From: Varroa destructor
Taxonomy: Eukaryota; Arthropoda; Arachnida; Mesostigmata; Varroidae
DNA: 64,000 nt
Reading direction: 5' to 3'
NCBI RefSeq assembly: GCF_002443255.2
Contig: NW_019211458.1
Span: 20,663,509 to 20,727,508, forward strand
Part shown: one piece after another, positions 24,709 through 36,008 of the stretch
Position numbering within the stretch: position 1 is the first letter of the stretch
Layout of the letters: every line of letters starts with the position of its first letter
Translations under genes and position numbers: made by a program
The notes under the pieces: model-generated
Database searches by the model: none
Told to the model about the DNA's origin: nothing
The model's input: the letters and a program-made list of their open reading frames with translations, nothing else

Positions 24709-27700
24709 CTACTCTACCGGAGGACAAAACTCGCCCAACGTTTTTCCAGGTACATAGACGTAGTCGTAGTCGTTCTGAAATGAGACGCATTTGCTTGAGC
24801 AATTAGGATACGCCGATGAAGAATTGTACATTCGCTATACATTAGTTAAAATAAAAGCTCATATTGTATGTTAATGTGACAGCAAAACATTACTGCGCAC
24901 CTACCTCTCCACCGAGCCATTTTGGCAAATTAGATGCATCAATCTCTTGGAGCAGCTCCCTCTTCGTTCTGAACGTAATTATTTTCTGGGCCTCAGGGGG
25001 CAGCAACGACTTAATGATTTTCCATGTCGCTATAAGTATTTGCAAAGAACACAATGACAACAACAGCGAGCTTACTATCTGATCGGCGAGTAATTCACAC
25101 CAAATAAATGGACCGCATAGATAATACATATGTCCGAAGGCTAGGAGGCAAAAGTAAGATAGCAACTGTGCGCGATTGAAAATGTACAACACTTAGCACG
25201 GGGCAAACTAGGTCTACTATTGAAACGGATGATTTTTTAATTATAAATTTACGTTTCCTACGTCTTCAAGCTCATTTTTCCTATATACATGTCTACGATC
25301 TAAAAACTTCTCTTACTCAGTTGCAGACCTACTTTTGCCTCGTGTAATTCTCTAATTTTTGAGATCTTGACGCTGGCTGGGTTTGATACCTACCGCTCAG
25401 AATCCAAGGCATCTCAACAACGTAGATCCTTTCTAGAACGTAGGGATAATAATCCTTGAAGATCGTAATGATATACTTAATACCTTCGATGTCCTGTGAA
25501 AACGACATATTAATAACAGACAATTGAGCATAAATATAGAAGCTACATTTTTCGACCCTGGTTCCACCGCCATTTTGGTTTTTCAGGGGGAACCACATGA
25601 TCAAATACATTCAGGTTCACCGGTAAAACGGTTCAAACTGTTTAAAAAAAAAAACGTAACGCGAACAAAAACAATTGTTGTTATGAATATCATCCGTATG
25701 AAAAAGCATCAGCATGTATTTAGCGCGATGAGACACGTCATTACCGTGGCTTCAGCTAGTTAGCTTGATATTTGTCGATAAGGCTTCAATAATATCTTCA
25801 ATCGGACGACATCTCGGCAAATGCAATTTCTCTAGGTCAATGCCGTACGACAGCTAATTGTTGGCGTGCAGGAACGTTTCAAAAATATCACTACGACCCA
25901 AAATGGTCGCCGTTTACATGGACGTTTGCTCTACACCCATATTTGTTTGTTTTGTACGGGTTGGCCCTTTTCGGCCGATCGATGTACCAAACAAATAAAT
26001 GATTGTCCCATGTTATAAAATCTTTCGGCTAAATATATGTAGAAAACCCAGAACCATCAAGTTTCTTTCACTCTCTCACAATCTCTCTCTACAACTCGCA
26101 GCAGGCGAAAAACAAACGAAATGTTTGCTGGGCTTTGGCTATGGCCTTGAAGTGTTCTCGTCAATCAGTCTCGCATCGCTTCCATCTGGACGTTCGGCTG
26201 CGTTCAAAAGTCCCAAGCAAAGTGGCCAGTAACGATAAGAACAGTAGCAGCAATAGCCCAGAAAACCTGTGCATAACGCGCGCTTGCGCCGCCTACCGTA
26301 CCGGTACTGGGTGGGCACGAGGCTGGGCAAGTGAGCAAGAATCATCGTTAGAAGTCTGAAAGCGATATCCACAACGACCAGATAGACTCTGCGATTGAAC
26401 GATATAGCGACTTCAGACTCACAAGAGCTTGAATCACATAAATCTGAGTTCCGAAGCAAGCGCATAGCTGTTATTAATGTAGCATGTAATACGAGTACTT
26501 GTGTAATTAGCACTTATAAAAATCATGGACGCTAAGAACCGTTTTATTAAGAAGTGAGCAAGTTGTTTTCATTAATTGTATCAAATATATGATCTTTTTA
26601 GCAAATGTTTATGCGCGAAGAAGATCTAGATGGCTCCTGTAATCTTACAGCCAACTTCTGAATATGAAGAAACTCTTGGTCGTATTGTACATCCCACGCT
26701 CCTATCATCGTACATTCCGTTGCTGTTGACGTGTACTTAAATGAAATTGCAATAAAATTAATTCTATTTTACATTGGCGTAACGGCTCGGGTGGTTGAGT
26801 GTTGGGAGTCACTGATTCAAGCTCCGTTAGCAATCATAGATTGTACATGACTTTGAGCATTTTTAAACATTTACTCGAAACACAGAAAGCATGGCTCTAT
26901 TTATACTTATTGTTCCCATTAATTTCTCCTTAATAAATTAAAAAAATAGCGTGCAATAAAATAGACAGCAGTTCGACGTACGCATTGCTTACCGTGTTGC
27001 TGACTCCGGCCGCTTGGCAATCGAACATAAAGACCAGTCTTTTGACGCCGCGCTCGATAACCATAAGTTCGACGATGTGTGTTATCAATTTCTGATGTTC
27101 CAGTCTCTCCTGAGCGTTTTTGGGTTTGAAGTGGTGCCGACACCGAAATATCACTGTAGAACGAAGAGAGAAACGTATCTGGTTTGTTTATGTTATCGTA
27201 GGAATTTTGCACGACTAGAAAGTGCCACGGGCGAACGCTGCTCGTGATGTTTTCCTTCGAATCTCCAACAGCCACTTCGTCGGAAAGGTACATAGCGTCT
27301 AGGCGTACTTTTTTCTAGGGCTCGGTATTTTGTTGATTGTAAACTGAAAACGCTAGAGCCTACAAACTGTACAACAATGTTTAATTAGGGAACCGATGAC
27401 ACTTCATAACTATACTTACGCATGCGGAAACTGTGAATTGGCCTAACGTGCCGTTAGGGACTGTAAGCGATGCAGGCCTTAATAGTGATTGTACTGTTCA
27501 TGTTATTGCAGAGATATCAATGGTATTTTTCTGTCTTGTTAACTCTGCTAGAACATACTTATCACTGTATAATCGATTCAACGTTGACGCCGTCGTAGAA
27601 CCCAATTGTTAGCGACAAATCGGAAACTGCTCGTTGGCATATGTAAATTCTCTTAATTTCAGAATTTCCTTCGAAAGAAAACGGCCTTCTTTAGGGCCGC

Positions 27701-30598
27701 TTCGTAATTAGCTTTAAAGATTAAACCAAATTTCGCAACAAGCCAATGTTTGCGCTATATATATTGTGTATAAACTGGTTTCATCTAGTCCGCTGTTAAC
27801 AATGTGTACTACCTAGTCTATTCCAGACTCTCCTTTCCAGCTGCGAGAACATCTCACCACTGTTATCGGTTGTTGCTAAAAAAGACCGGTAACAGAACTT
27901 TTCGAAAGTATACTATGTAGTTTTCTTTCTAAATTATAATTCTGCGTATTCGACCAAACAAGTGACCAAACGAGCAAGCATCGAACATTTCCTAATGTTT
28001 CAACTCTTCTTCCATTCAGATTCAAGACAGGCAGTTTTGAAAAAACGACGCTTCACTACTAACTTTGCTAGAAAATTCGATAATACCACATGTAGGAATA
28101 TTGGCAACCCTGGGAATGGGTACGCTGGTGAGAAGGTATACGTATTTGAGATTAAAAAAGATGACCAGATTGGTTATATATATGGTTATATGGAAGCAGC
28201 AAGAGCTATGCCGACGGAGCTGTTACCGTAGGGCCATGTTCTGTTGTCTAAAGGTTATCACTGCCTTCAGAAGCAGTATCAACAGAAACACGAATGTATA
28301 ACAAGATGCGAGAGAACGAAAAAAGTATATCGAAGCGAAGGAGGAGTAAGCGAACGTGGCCAGAGGAGGTCAGGGATCGCCGATGACCGGACGCGTGATT
28401 TGTTATTACCATTGCGTGATAAAATATCTCAAAATAAATGCTAATGGCGCAATTTTGTCATGAACATTCAAACTATGACCTATTTAGAGTAAATCATTTA
28501 TTACGGTAAAGGAAGATTCACGTTTCGGTGGTGGCTACGTCAAAAAATGACTCTTCGCTGATGAGGTCTGTAGTAAAAATAACGATGAGAATGAAATTTA
28601 GAACACCTATGTATTGAATAAGGCAAATGCTTACATGTATACCAGCTAACCCAAACCAAAATTGCGGTGGTTGTAATTTACCTGTGACCGGTAATTCTAC
28701 GCTACGTGCGAATGAACTCGGTGTTGATAATTAGCTTTCTCTAGTTTGTATTCTAAAGTTCGTCATCGAAAATCGTTGTTGAGTGCAAAATTTTACGCCC
28801 GCCATAAACACACACATAGGTATAGTTCCATTGAAAAAGAAGCCTTCCTATTAATCCTGTCAAATACTATAATAATCCCATAAAGAAAAACAACTGTTAA
28901 TTATTTGAAAGGCTTCTAATCTTCTTCAGCAAACGTATTTACTTTACCTATCGTAATTTTCATTTGCCCTTCGTTTTGGCATTTTCGTCTGTCGACCCGA
29001 AGCTAACGTTTACCGAGTCCCACAGCAAACGCGTTAAGAACTATAATAATCTGTAACAAATACCTGGATTTGATCCAAATGCCAATAAACATATTCTAGC
29101 AGGACGAATATAATGTCAGTGTCTGTATCCACTGAATAGATGAGATCTATCTCAATCGATGGTGGAGGGTTGACACGGCATCGAGAGCAGACATTTACGT
29201 TCCAACATGTTACGTATATACATTCCGCTACGATATGAAATATTATGACCGTAACTTTAACAAACTTATACGGAGCCTCGCTGCGGCAAATATTAACTTG
29301 TGAGCGAAACTCCTCTCGTCTCGGCAGCGCTCTAACATATGTTTCATAACGAACTGACGCAAAATGTCATAGAGGTAGCAGTAAGTTAAGCTATGCCGTT
29401 GCTATACTATAAACGAAAATTGATTGAAAATTTGCGTGATAGGAAGTTAGATGCTACCAAAAAAAGCTTTAAATACCGTATAGAAGGGAAAAACCTAGTG
29501 GATCCTATAGATGCATTTTTACGGTAGTTCATTAGTCTAGCTATAACGGTAAAGATTATTTATCTAATGCAATTCGATTGGAGTTTACGCGTTAATGTGC
29601 CTATGTTTGTGGACTTTGTTGTTTGTAGCCATTTAACGAGTGCTCTGTTGATAAACACTACGAAATGATGGTACTCACAAACATGTGCTCCGCTCTTCGT
29701 CTTTCCATATGGAAAAATTGATTGGCCCTCGAGGTGTCGCAGCGCAAAGCCTCCCTCTGGGCTTTTTTCGTCGAAATCTACAGCAAAGTGAGAATAGTCT
29801 TATATTATATCTACTTATATTATAATTTGATAGCTGACATCCGGTGTTCAGTTTACAAATATTCAAGTTAGGAAATTACATTTATTGAACATTTCTTTAC
29901 ATGTTGGAAAATTAGCAGCCATTGGTCCGGTGGACTCGAAAATACTCGACGGCCTGGCAAATAAGAATCCAAAGAATGAACAACTGCTTCAAGGTCGAGC
30001 GTTCTGTGCCAAGCTAGTTAGGTGCATCGTAGCTGTCTTGGTATGTTGTCTTTAACTTGTTATGTCCTTATCCTGACGCAGCGTGAGCCACAAGGTACAA
30101 TTTGTATAGGTACAATAGAAGTATCCACTTTTCTTCGACAAACCGTCCCTGGCCGGTAGAATTAAACCAAGTGCCATGCTCGAAACCGTCTCGTGCTGTT
30201 GAATAGACCATCTGTTTATAACGCTTATCAGCAAACTGGGAAGTTGTTTAAGCTGAAAAGCATAGACGAAAATTGAAGCTTGCGGAAGGGATTAATATTG
30301 GCTGGAAAATTTCACTCGCTTTGGCCGAAGTCGCAGTGATCGAATCGACATAAAATTATCTGCAACTCTGTCGAAGTGCGAAAAACGCCTGATAAATGTT
30401 ACACTTGCCTGCGCCGTAATAGCGATAGTTAGATGTGTTCCCAAAACTCACCATTTACACCAAAAGACTTCCTCCATTCAAGTGAGTATTTGGCAATTTC
30501 CACAGATCTATTAAGATCGCCTTTACCAGCAAAGATGTACCGTTTGCAAAAATGCAAATCTTCTTGGACACGACGGAAATCAAGTGGGTGAATGAAGG
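24709..30598 (-). CDS. CRAL-TRIO (Sec14-like) protein, MOSPD2-like, partial 5' end
   Basis: Exons (minus strand, 5' to 3'): 30452-30598, 29679-29777, 26993-27153, 25394-25493, 24905-25029, 24709-24774. Every junction has GT..AG and all phases agree, giving about 231 residues to a TAG. Exon 1 is the CRAL-TRIO N-terminal helix region (HPLDFRRV, then LEWRKSFGVND). The lipid-binding domain follows: SIFPYGKTKSG, VKRLVFMFD, DIEGIKYIITIF, YVVEMPWILS, TWKIIKSLLPPEAQ and LPKWLGG. The order and wording track human MOSPD2 (WRK..VND, VMFDLSETG, FKVYYP, DMPWL.., GPEAV, LPPHMGG). Family knowledge: CRAL-TRIO domains bind lipids, and MOSPD2 also has an MSP domain and a membrane anchor for organelle contacts. 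No MSP domain is visible here, so this is either a CRAL-TRIO-only paralogue or the tail is spliced on from CCG|GTAGAG near the stop. The start codon and first exon are not established. Confidence 0.86.
26161..26274 (-). CDS. candidate 37-aa ORF with signal peptide
   Basis: In a GC-richer patch inside an intron of the CRAL-TRIO gene, an ATG opens MHRFSGLLLLLFLSLLATLL, a textbook hydrophobic signal sequence, followed by a short basic stretch and a stop. It could be the first exon of a secreted protein or a small peptide gene. Another frame on the same strand is open for 124 codons, so chance is possible. Confidence 0.18.
   Translation of the reverse strand: MHRFSGLLLLLFLSLLATLLGTFERSRTSRWKRCETD
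28020..28444 (+). CDS. candidate two-exon gene nested in CRAL-TRIO intron, opposite strand
   Basis: Not recognised. Exon A (28020-28135) follows a strong acceptor (CTCTTCTTCCATTCAG), has one open frame of 38 codons (KKRRFTTNFARKFDNTTC..) and ends at GTATAC. Exon B (28271-28444) follows ACTGCCTTCAG in the matching phase 0 and codes for 57 residues, basic, with HECITRCERTKK and RTRDLLLPLRD, then TAA. The 135-bp intron is of ordinary size. The 5' exon is missing. It lies in the 29679-27153 intron of the CRAL-TRIO gene on the other strand. The signals are visible; gene status is inference. Confidence 0.25.
30052..30252 (-). CDS. possible alternative terminal exon of CRAL-TRIO gene
   Basis: Inside the first intron, a T-rich acceptor (TATGCTTTTCAG) opens a 66-codon frame (LKQLPSLLISVINRW..) to TAA. 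It would join in phase to a second donor, GGT|GTAAAT, that lies a few bases before the main GTGAGT donor of the preceding exon. Such an isoform would lack the lipid-binding lobe. The homology-consistent splice skips this segment. Confidence 0.2.
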   Translation of the reverse strand, partial: LKQLPSLLISVINRWSIQQHETVSSMALGLILPARDGLSKKSGYFYCTYTNCTLWLTLRQDKDITS

Positions 30599-31178
30599 CT
30601 GCAATGAACGAGGCCAGTTGTTTTGGTTATTAAATGTATTATTATTATTAATTATAATATGATTGTTATGACGATCGTTATCACTAATGTGACCTCATCG
30701 TTAAGACAACCTCAGCATTTGCGAAGGGCGTCAACGAGTCGGAGCGTTAGTGATGCCTAATTGATTTATTAGTGAATTCCATGGGTAAAATGTAGCAAAT
30801 AGTTACTGTCCATTGTCTATAGTTAATTATAGTTAGACGCAAGGCTTTTGCTTGGGCATGCAGAACGGTCATACTCAACGTAGATTACTGAGATAAAAAC
30901 GTAGCCACAGTAAACGAAGCAGAATTATTTAGGCGTCACCCAGCTGCGTGATATTACTAGAAGAAAATCGAAAGTATCTTTGTTCAAAAGATAAACCCTC
31001 TGTTCGTAAACACGGCTACGATAGCGTGTGCCATAACAGAGAACGTTACGTTTTTCTACACTGAACAAAATCCCTTTTCAGGCCAATTACAGCCTTTGTG
31101 AGCAGATTGTACTGCACCGATTTGAGGGTTAATAGACGCTTCTTATTATGCCGGTCCGTTCAAAGCATAGCTGGATAC

Positions 31179-31287
31179 CTGCCAGGAAAGATGACATTAC
31201 TCCATCCGTAGAAAAAGCACTCAAGGGGACAGCTCGTTGGCGTGTTCGCAGGCAATTATGCCACGCGGATAATTTTGCCCGTGCTTT
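31179..31287 (-). CDS. tentative upstream exon of the CRAL-TRIO gene
   Basis: A GC-richer segment with a minus-strand frame (KARAKLSAWHNCLRTRQRA..) and a GTATCC donor leaving in phase 1, which is the phase the exon ending at 30598 needs. The acceptor is mediocre. The plus strand carries a 64-codon ATG frame over the same bases (31148-31342), so strand and reality are uncertain. Confidence 0.2.
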
Positions 31288-31342
31288 CTTGTCGTCAGCA
31301 GAAAGTGGATTTTCGAATATGGTTTATCATATCATCCCATAA

Positions 31343-33305
31343 GGTCTAGCAGTTGTAAGTAGAAGACCTTCGTATTTACCTCATCGCTTCGTAAGTGAAT
31401 ACTTCATCTCTGATTCTAGGCTGTTCTTACTTAACTCTGCACTGAGTAGATATTTTGGTTGGTGTCTTTAGAGAAAGACAGCGTCAGTCACGAACCAAAT
31501 TGCCAGTTTCTCTAGAAAAAGAGCCCAGCTGTGTCGCCTTGACCAGATCTGAGGTTTTGCTAGCCAGAGTTATCTGACAGAGGGGCTTCTCATACCATAG
31601 CTGTTTCGACAGGAAGCAGACTTGCCTCAACATCATTGGCAAAGTGCCAAACGAGTTATGGCATTTTAGCTGAACGTCTGTGGTGTATGTATGATTCCTA
31701 ATAAAACAGACGCCCAGCTGAGGTATGCGCTACGAACTTTTCAATTCATTGGCAATGTCGGACCGCTGAACAATCTGTCGTACGTCTGAATGGTGGAACG
31801 ACCTGGCCAGAGGCGAACGCAAGAAAACGAGCTCAGAAGAGAAAGTTTTACAAGAGTTTCGGCGAAATTAACTAGATCACACCGCATAAGTCATGGAAGA
31901 TTGCAGTGGTACTCATAGCCGGATCATGTAAGCGTATTGTGTTTTTTCGACGAATATCATTAACGTTAGCAATGAAGACCAACAATTCTAGCTATGGATA
32001 AATGTAATAACAACTATCAGTCAACAATATGTTTGTTGTTAATTCTACTGCGAGGTACGATCTCTTCGTATTGAAATACTGGCCTAATACTGTCTCACAA
32101 ACTAGTGTGTTCGATTGTAAAGATAAGACAAATGATGGCTATTGAAAATCGTATCATTACCATTGTGTATTCTTCCAAGATGAAGATGCATTTGCCCTCC
32201 ACTACCGTTCGACTATGCTAGCAGTGTCAAGTGATTGTAATGTTTAGATAGAATAAAGCAATGTTTTGTACTAAGTGCGATTCAATAATGATCAACTATA
32301 TTTCAGCCAGAGAAACCCGCCTAGTTCGCCCAATTTAGCTTATATATATAACGCCACATAATTTGAGGGTGCAATTTTTTTTAAGACTTCTTCTATGTTA
32401 ATCAAATAGTTGTTTCCCAATACATCGCTGATTTATGGCTGTAAATGGAGATCTTTTAATGTTTTCATCGGGTATACTGCTTTACCAATGTAAAACGGCA
32501 TTCGCTAAACGAAGATTTCGATTGAACTTCAGCAGCAGAAAGCGGGATCGAGTTCAACACGGCAACAAAAAAGCTGTTATATGAACTACTAAAATGTTCC
32601 CGAGTACTATTTGCACGATCGTACGATGCTACCTGATGCTCGATGTAAAAAAAAAAACGTATCACGTTCCTGCTGGATCGATGCTGCGTTTCCATTCAAT
32701 ACGAAATTTAAACAAATGAGCTTGTCACAAAGTTACAGGTAACCGAATATACTCAATGACACTCCGCCCACGTGTGCCAATAATAAATGATCCTGGCAAT
32801 CTCTGGCATTGCGAGGTTTGACATAAACAATGCGTGAATTCTAAGTGACCTCCCTTCCACGAGGATAGTCTCACGCAAGTAGTCCCTCAAACGCAGCATT
32901 TGCGAAGTTTTCTACATATCTTATACAAAACAGGCCCCACATTTAATCCTCAAGATGGACTTAAAGCCAGGCTAGGACCGAAGCTATGCCCAGACGCTGC
33001 TGCTGTAAATGGTACAAGTGCAGACCACTTCATGCGAGACGCGCACCGGGTTGGAAGAAAGAAGCTAGGCTGAGGAAAGAAGATCATCATTTCTATTGCT
33101 AGTATGCATACATAACATTCTTATCCAGTTATTCTTTCGATTTTGTCTACCATATTTGTAATGCTGATGCACTTATTATTGCAATGCAGATTTTATCAAA
33201 ATGCTAGCAGATAATTATGTAACTTTTCTGGCTTTTCTAGCTGAACGACCGCTGTGGGGATATGGCACTTCTTTTCTGTTTGTCTGACACTTCACGATCT
33301 TCTTT
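31343..33305. other. spacer, weak open frames only
   Basis: No homology. An open plus-strand frame at 32849-33073 and an ATG frame on minus at 32465-32695 (with a GTAAAG donor near its end) are of chance length. Confidence 0.4.
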
Positions 33306-33545
33306 TCAAAGGTCTGTTAGCTCTGACACGGCCCCAAGCTCTGACTGCTGGGGCAGGGTACGCGACGTAACAGCAGAAACAGCAACGACCGTTACTTGAA
33401 TTGAGAGGAAATTAAAGAGAATGCTCAGGCGCAACAAATCCTTGTCGAATGGCGGTCTACTAAGACCACTGAGGATTACATAAACGAAACAGGAGCCAGC
33501 TCGATCAGCAGTAACAAATCTAATAATGAATACACAGGCTATATT
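33306..33545 (-). CDS. candidate exon of a membrane protein
   Basis: After a very strong acceptor (T9 run, then TTTTCCGGAACTCTCAG) a 79-codon frame begins NIACVFIIRF and contains two hydrophobic stretches (VFIIRF..VYVILSGL and LSILFNFLSIQVTVVAVSAV) before TGA. The hydrophobic pattern recalls late transmembrane segments of arthropod gustatory receptors, but no diagnostic motif is present. Not firmly recognised. Confidence 0.22.
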   Translation of the reverse strand, partial: NIACVFIIRFVTADRAGSCFVYVILSGLSRPPFDKDLLRLSILFNFLSIQVTVVAVSAVTSRTLPQQSELGAVSELTDL

Positions 33546-33805
33546 CTGAGAGTTCCGGAAAATCCTGATCCGAAAAAAAAAGCGATAAAAACTTTTTCTA
33601 TTCTCACGATGTTTAATTAACCACATGCTATGTATATCAATATATATATTGCAACGACAAATACTCGAATCGAAAAATACCACTCGACTGTCAAAGGAGC
33701 AAGACCTCAAGCCATGTTGAAACGGCTGAGCGAAGCCACGGTAATAGTCGAAGCACTTAGCTGGTTACGATTTAAATTCGAGTTAAGTATATCTCTAAAA
33801 TGAGA

Positions 33806-35372
33806 TCATGCGTATATATAGTCACAGCTAGAGACTGTATAAATTATGTTATTTACGACAGTCAGTAATGTTTGATTTCGAACGTATGTTAGCGAGTCAT
33901 TCCTGTATAAGAAGGGCCACAGCGTGTCCTGACATCTGTCCGTCAACAAGCAATATCCTCGATCCAACCCTAGTTGACCTGACACCTTATCTATATCTGA
34001 AGTTACAGCACCGACTTCATAGCTTAATCTAAACACATTTTAAATAAAATTGTTCTCACGTGAGCCCTCGATTGCAACAGACTCTCAGCAAAGTCTATCA
34101 TAGGAAGTGCTACAGAGCGGCTGTCGTGCCAATTATCAGGAGCGATGATTGAGGTCAAGTATACCGGTATCATGCAATCAATTTTTACTGATGAGTGTAT
34201 ATAAAGGCCAACAAAAATGCTTGGAAAGCCATTTATTGTATTATAACTTTATATATACCCTTTATGAATGCGGTAGACTTCGGCTCATATGAACCTGAGA
34301 GGAATTAACTGGGGTGCACCGTCAAGTGTGAGTTCAACTAACGATATCGTACTATATTTTTCCGGTTCCTGAATGTACTCACGAACTGGTGAGCTAAGAA
34401 CCTACCACTGCGAACCCCTGGCTTCGCTTGCCTATCACGAATTTATTATCTGCAAAAAACAAATGAGAGCTCTGGCTTTATCGGAATACCCGTTTTCATA
34501 ATAAAGTCAGGCGAAATGCCAAAATTTGGTAGAATAAGGATACCACGAACTTCTTTCTTCTCTACAGAAGACACATGTGTATGGATAACTTCTAAGGCTT
34601 TTGCTCGGATCCATTTTGTCACTTCACAATCTAACTTAGATAGGTGAATGTTTTTTGAAGAACAGCTTTTTGAAACTCCAATGCTAGAGTATAAACTGTA
34701 CGCAAGTCATCGGCCGGTTCTATAGGACGGTTCATGCTACCATCTAAAACCTATTTAGGAGAGCGGTAAAGTCAGAAATTGGCTAGGTCTTCCACTATCT
34801 TATTCGGCCACAAACTCACACGATAGTGGCATTTTGTCTTGATCCAAGATGACCCACCAGGGCATCATACTGAATAGCGCACATTGGCAAGTATACAGAA
34901 TTTACGTCTTAATCAAGGCTGCATACATGGGGGCGAACTGTTGTTGGAACATGACATTGAACCTGGTGTTCTAAAGTTCTAACGTACTGAAGTAGTACGA
35001 CAGTGAAGTCGTATAGTTCTAAGATTACCTAATATGACACAAGGATCCCAACATAGACTTGCTCAACCTCATATCCGACTTCACTTGTTATTCATTGTTT
35101 ATAATAAAAGAGCATTCGGTTAACATCACATACAGTAAACTAATTGCAGCCCCAGTACGATGAAGGAAATCTGTAACAATAGCTACGTGTTTGTTCCACG
35201 TTAATAAATGCTAAAAAATAGCTGAACAAATACCTAATAAATAAATCAGGCCGATAAAGCAACTCCAAAAATGTGCCTATTTGTGTGTTGATTACGAAGA
35301 TGAAGCAGGGATCGACATATGATAGAATGCATGCAGAATGGTTGGCAACCTCTTCAATAATCACCACGAAAC
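33806..35372 (-). CDS. candidate three-exon gene, possibly membrane receptor
   Basis: Not firmly recognised. Exons in phase on the minus strand: 35234-35372 (acceptor CTCTCTCCGCTCACTTCAG, donor GTATTT; hydrophobic, VDPCFIFVINTQIGTF), 34490-34683 (64 codons, charged helical ..AKALEVIHTHVSSVEKK.., donor GTATTC) and 33806-33996 (62 codons to TGA). A membrane segment followed by a cytoplasmic-type helical loop would fit a chemosensory receptor fragment. The segment at 33306-33545 may belong to it or to a neighbour. The phase agreement is suggestive only; no family motif is visible. Confidence 0.2.
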
Positions 35373-35678
35373 CTGAAGTGAGCGGAGAGAGGTTTCGCAT
35401 ATCCGAAACTCAGTATGCTTCACATTGTACTTTTTAACATACTTCATGCTTCAAATAACGTACTTCAGTAAAATGGGTATAGTGCCGGTCTAGAATACGG
35501 TGCGCAGCCAAGTGACTGGCGCGATCTTTGTCCGTGGGCTACTGTCAACGGACCGACAATATGAATTCTAAAAGGGCCTTGCGTGTCATATCCTGGATAA
35601 ATAACCGTTCTTCTTTTCAGCACAGTCAGCGACAGTATGCGTAGCGCCCACTGAACACGTCATCCATGACTCTTCGCT

Positions 35679-35874
35679 ATGCCCGCGTCGCCAACGAAGC
35701 CACGTTGCATCTGCTTGTCTACAATTGTGTTGGCTTTCCTTATTGGCGCGGAGTTCCGTGGGGGATGCCCGATGCTTCTTACAACAGCGTTTTTCTGTTA
35801 CAACAGTAAAAATACGGTCGAAGACAACAACAGCCATCGTTGTCGAAGCGTGAGGCAACAGTGCGCCACCAATG
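35679..35874 (+). CDS. candidate first exon of a secreted Cys-rich protein
   Basis: ATG opens MPASPTKPRCICLSTIVLAF then LIGAEFRGGC, a short basic-polar start and a hydrophobic core like a signal peptide. It is followed by four cysteines spaced C-x9-C-x14-C-x6-C, then a GTAGGC donor in phase 1. Reading through, the frame stays open to 36008. The block is GC-richer than its surroundings. A 90-codon frame on the other strand overlaps it, so the strand is not proven. Confidence 0.28.
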
Positions 35875-36008
35875 GTAGGCTTGGTCCGTTCGTATCTAAT
35901 ACCAATTTAGCAAATATAGGGGGAATCATGCGCGGAATTGTGCCCCGTGCGGGGCCAACAGGAGCCGTTCCGGGGTGCGCGCCGAGTACGATGCTCCGCT
36001 TTACTTAA

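Noticed and set aside
26770..26830. tRNA-like text (GGCTCGGGTGGTTGAG..)
   Set aside because: The arms do not fold into a cloverleaf and there is no proper TTCRA box. No tRNA gene was recognised anywhere in the window.
31480..31740. Minus-strand frame open for about 90 codons without ATG
   Set aside because: No splice signals in matching phase and no homology; its length is expected by chance.
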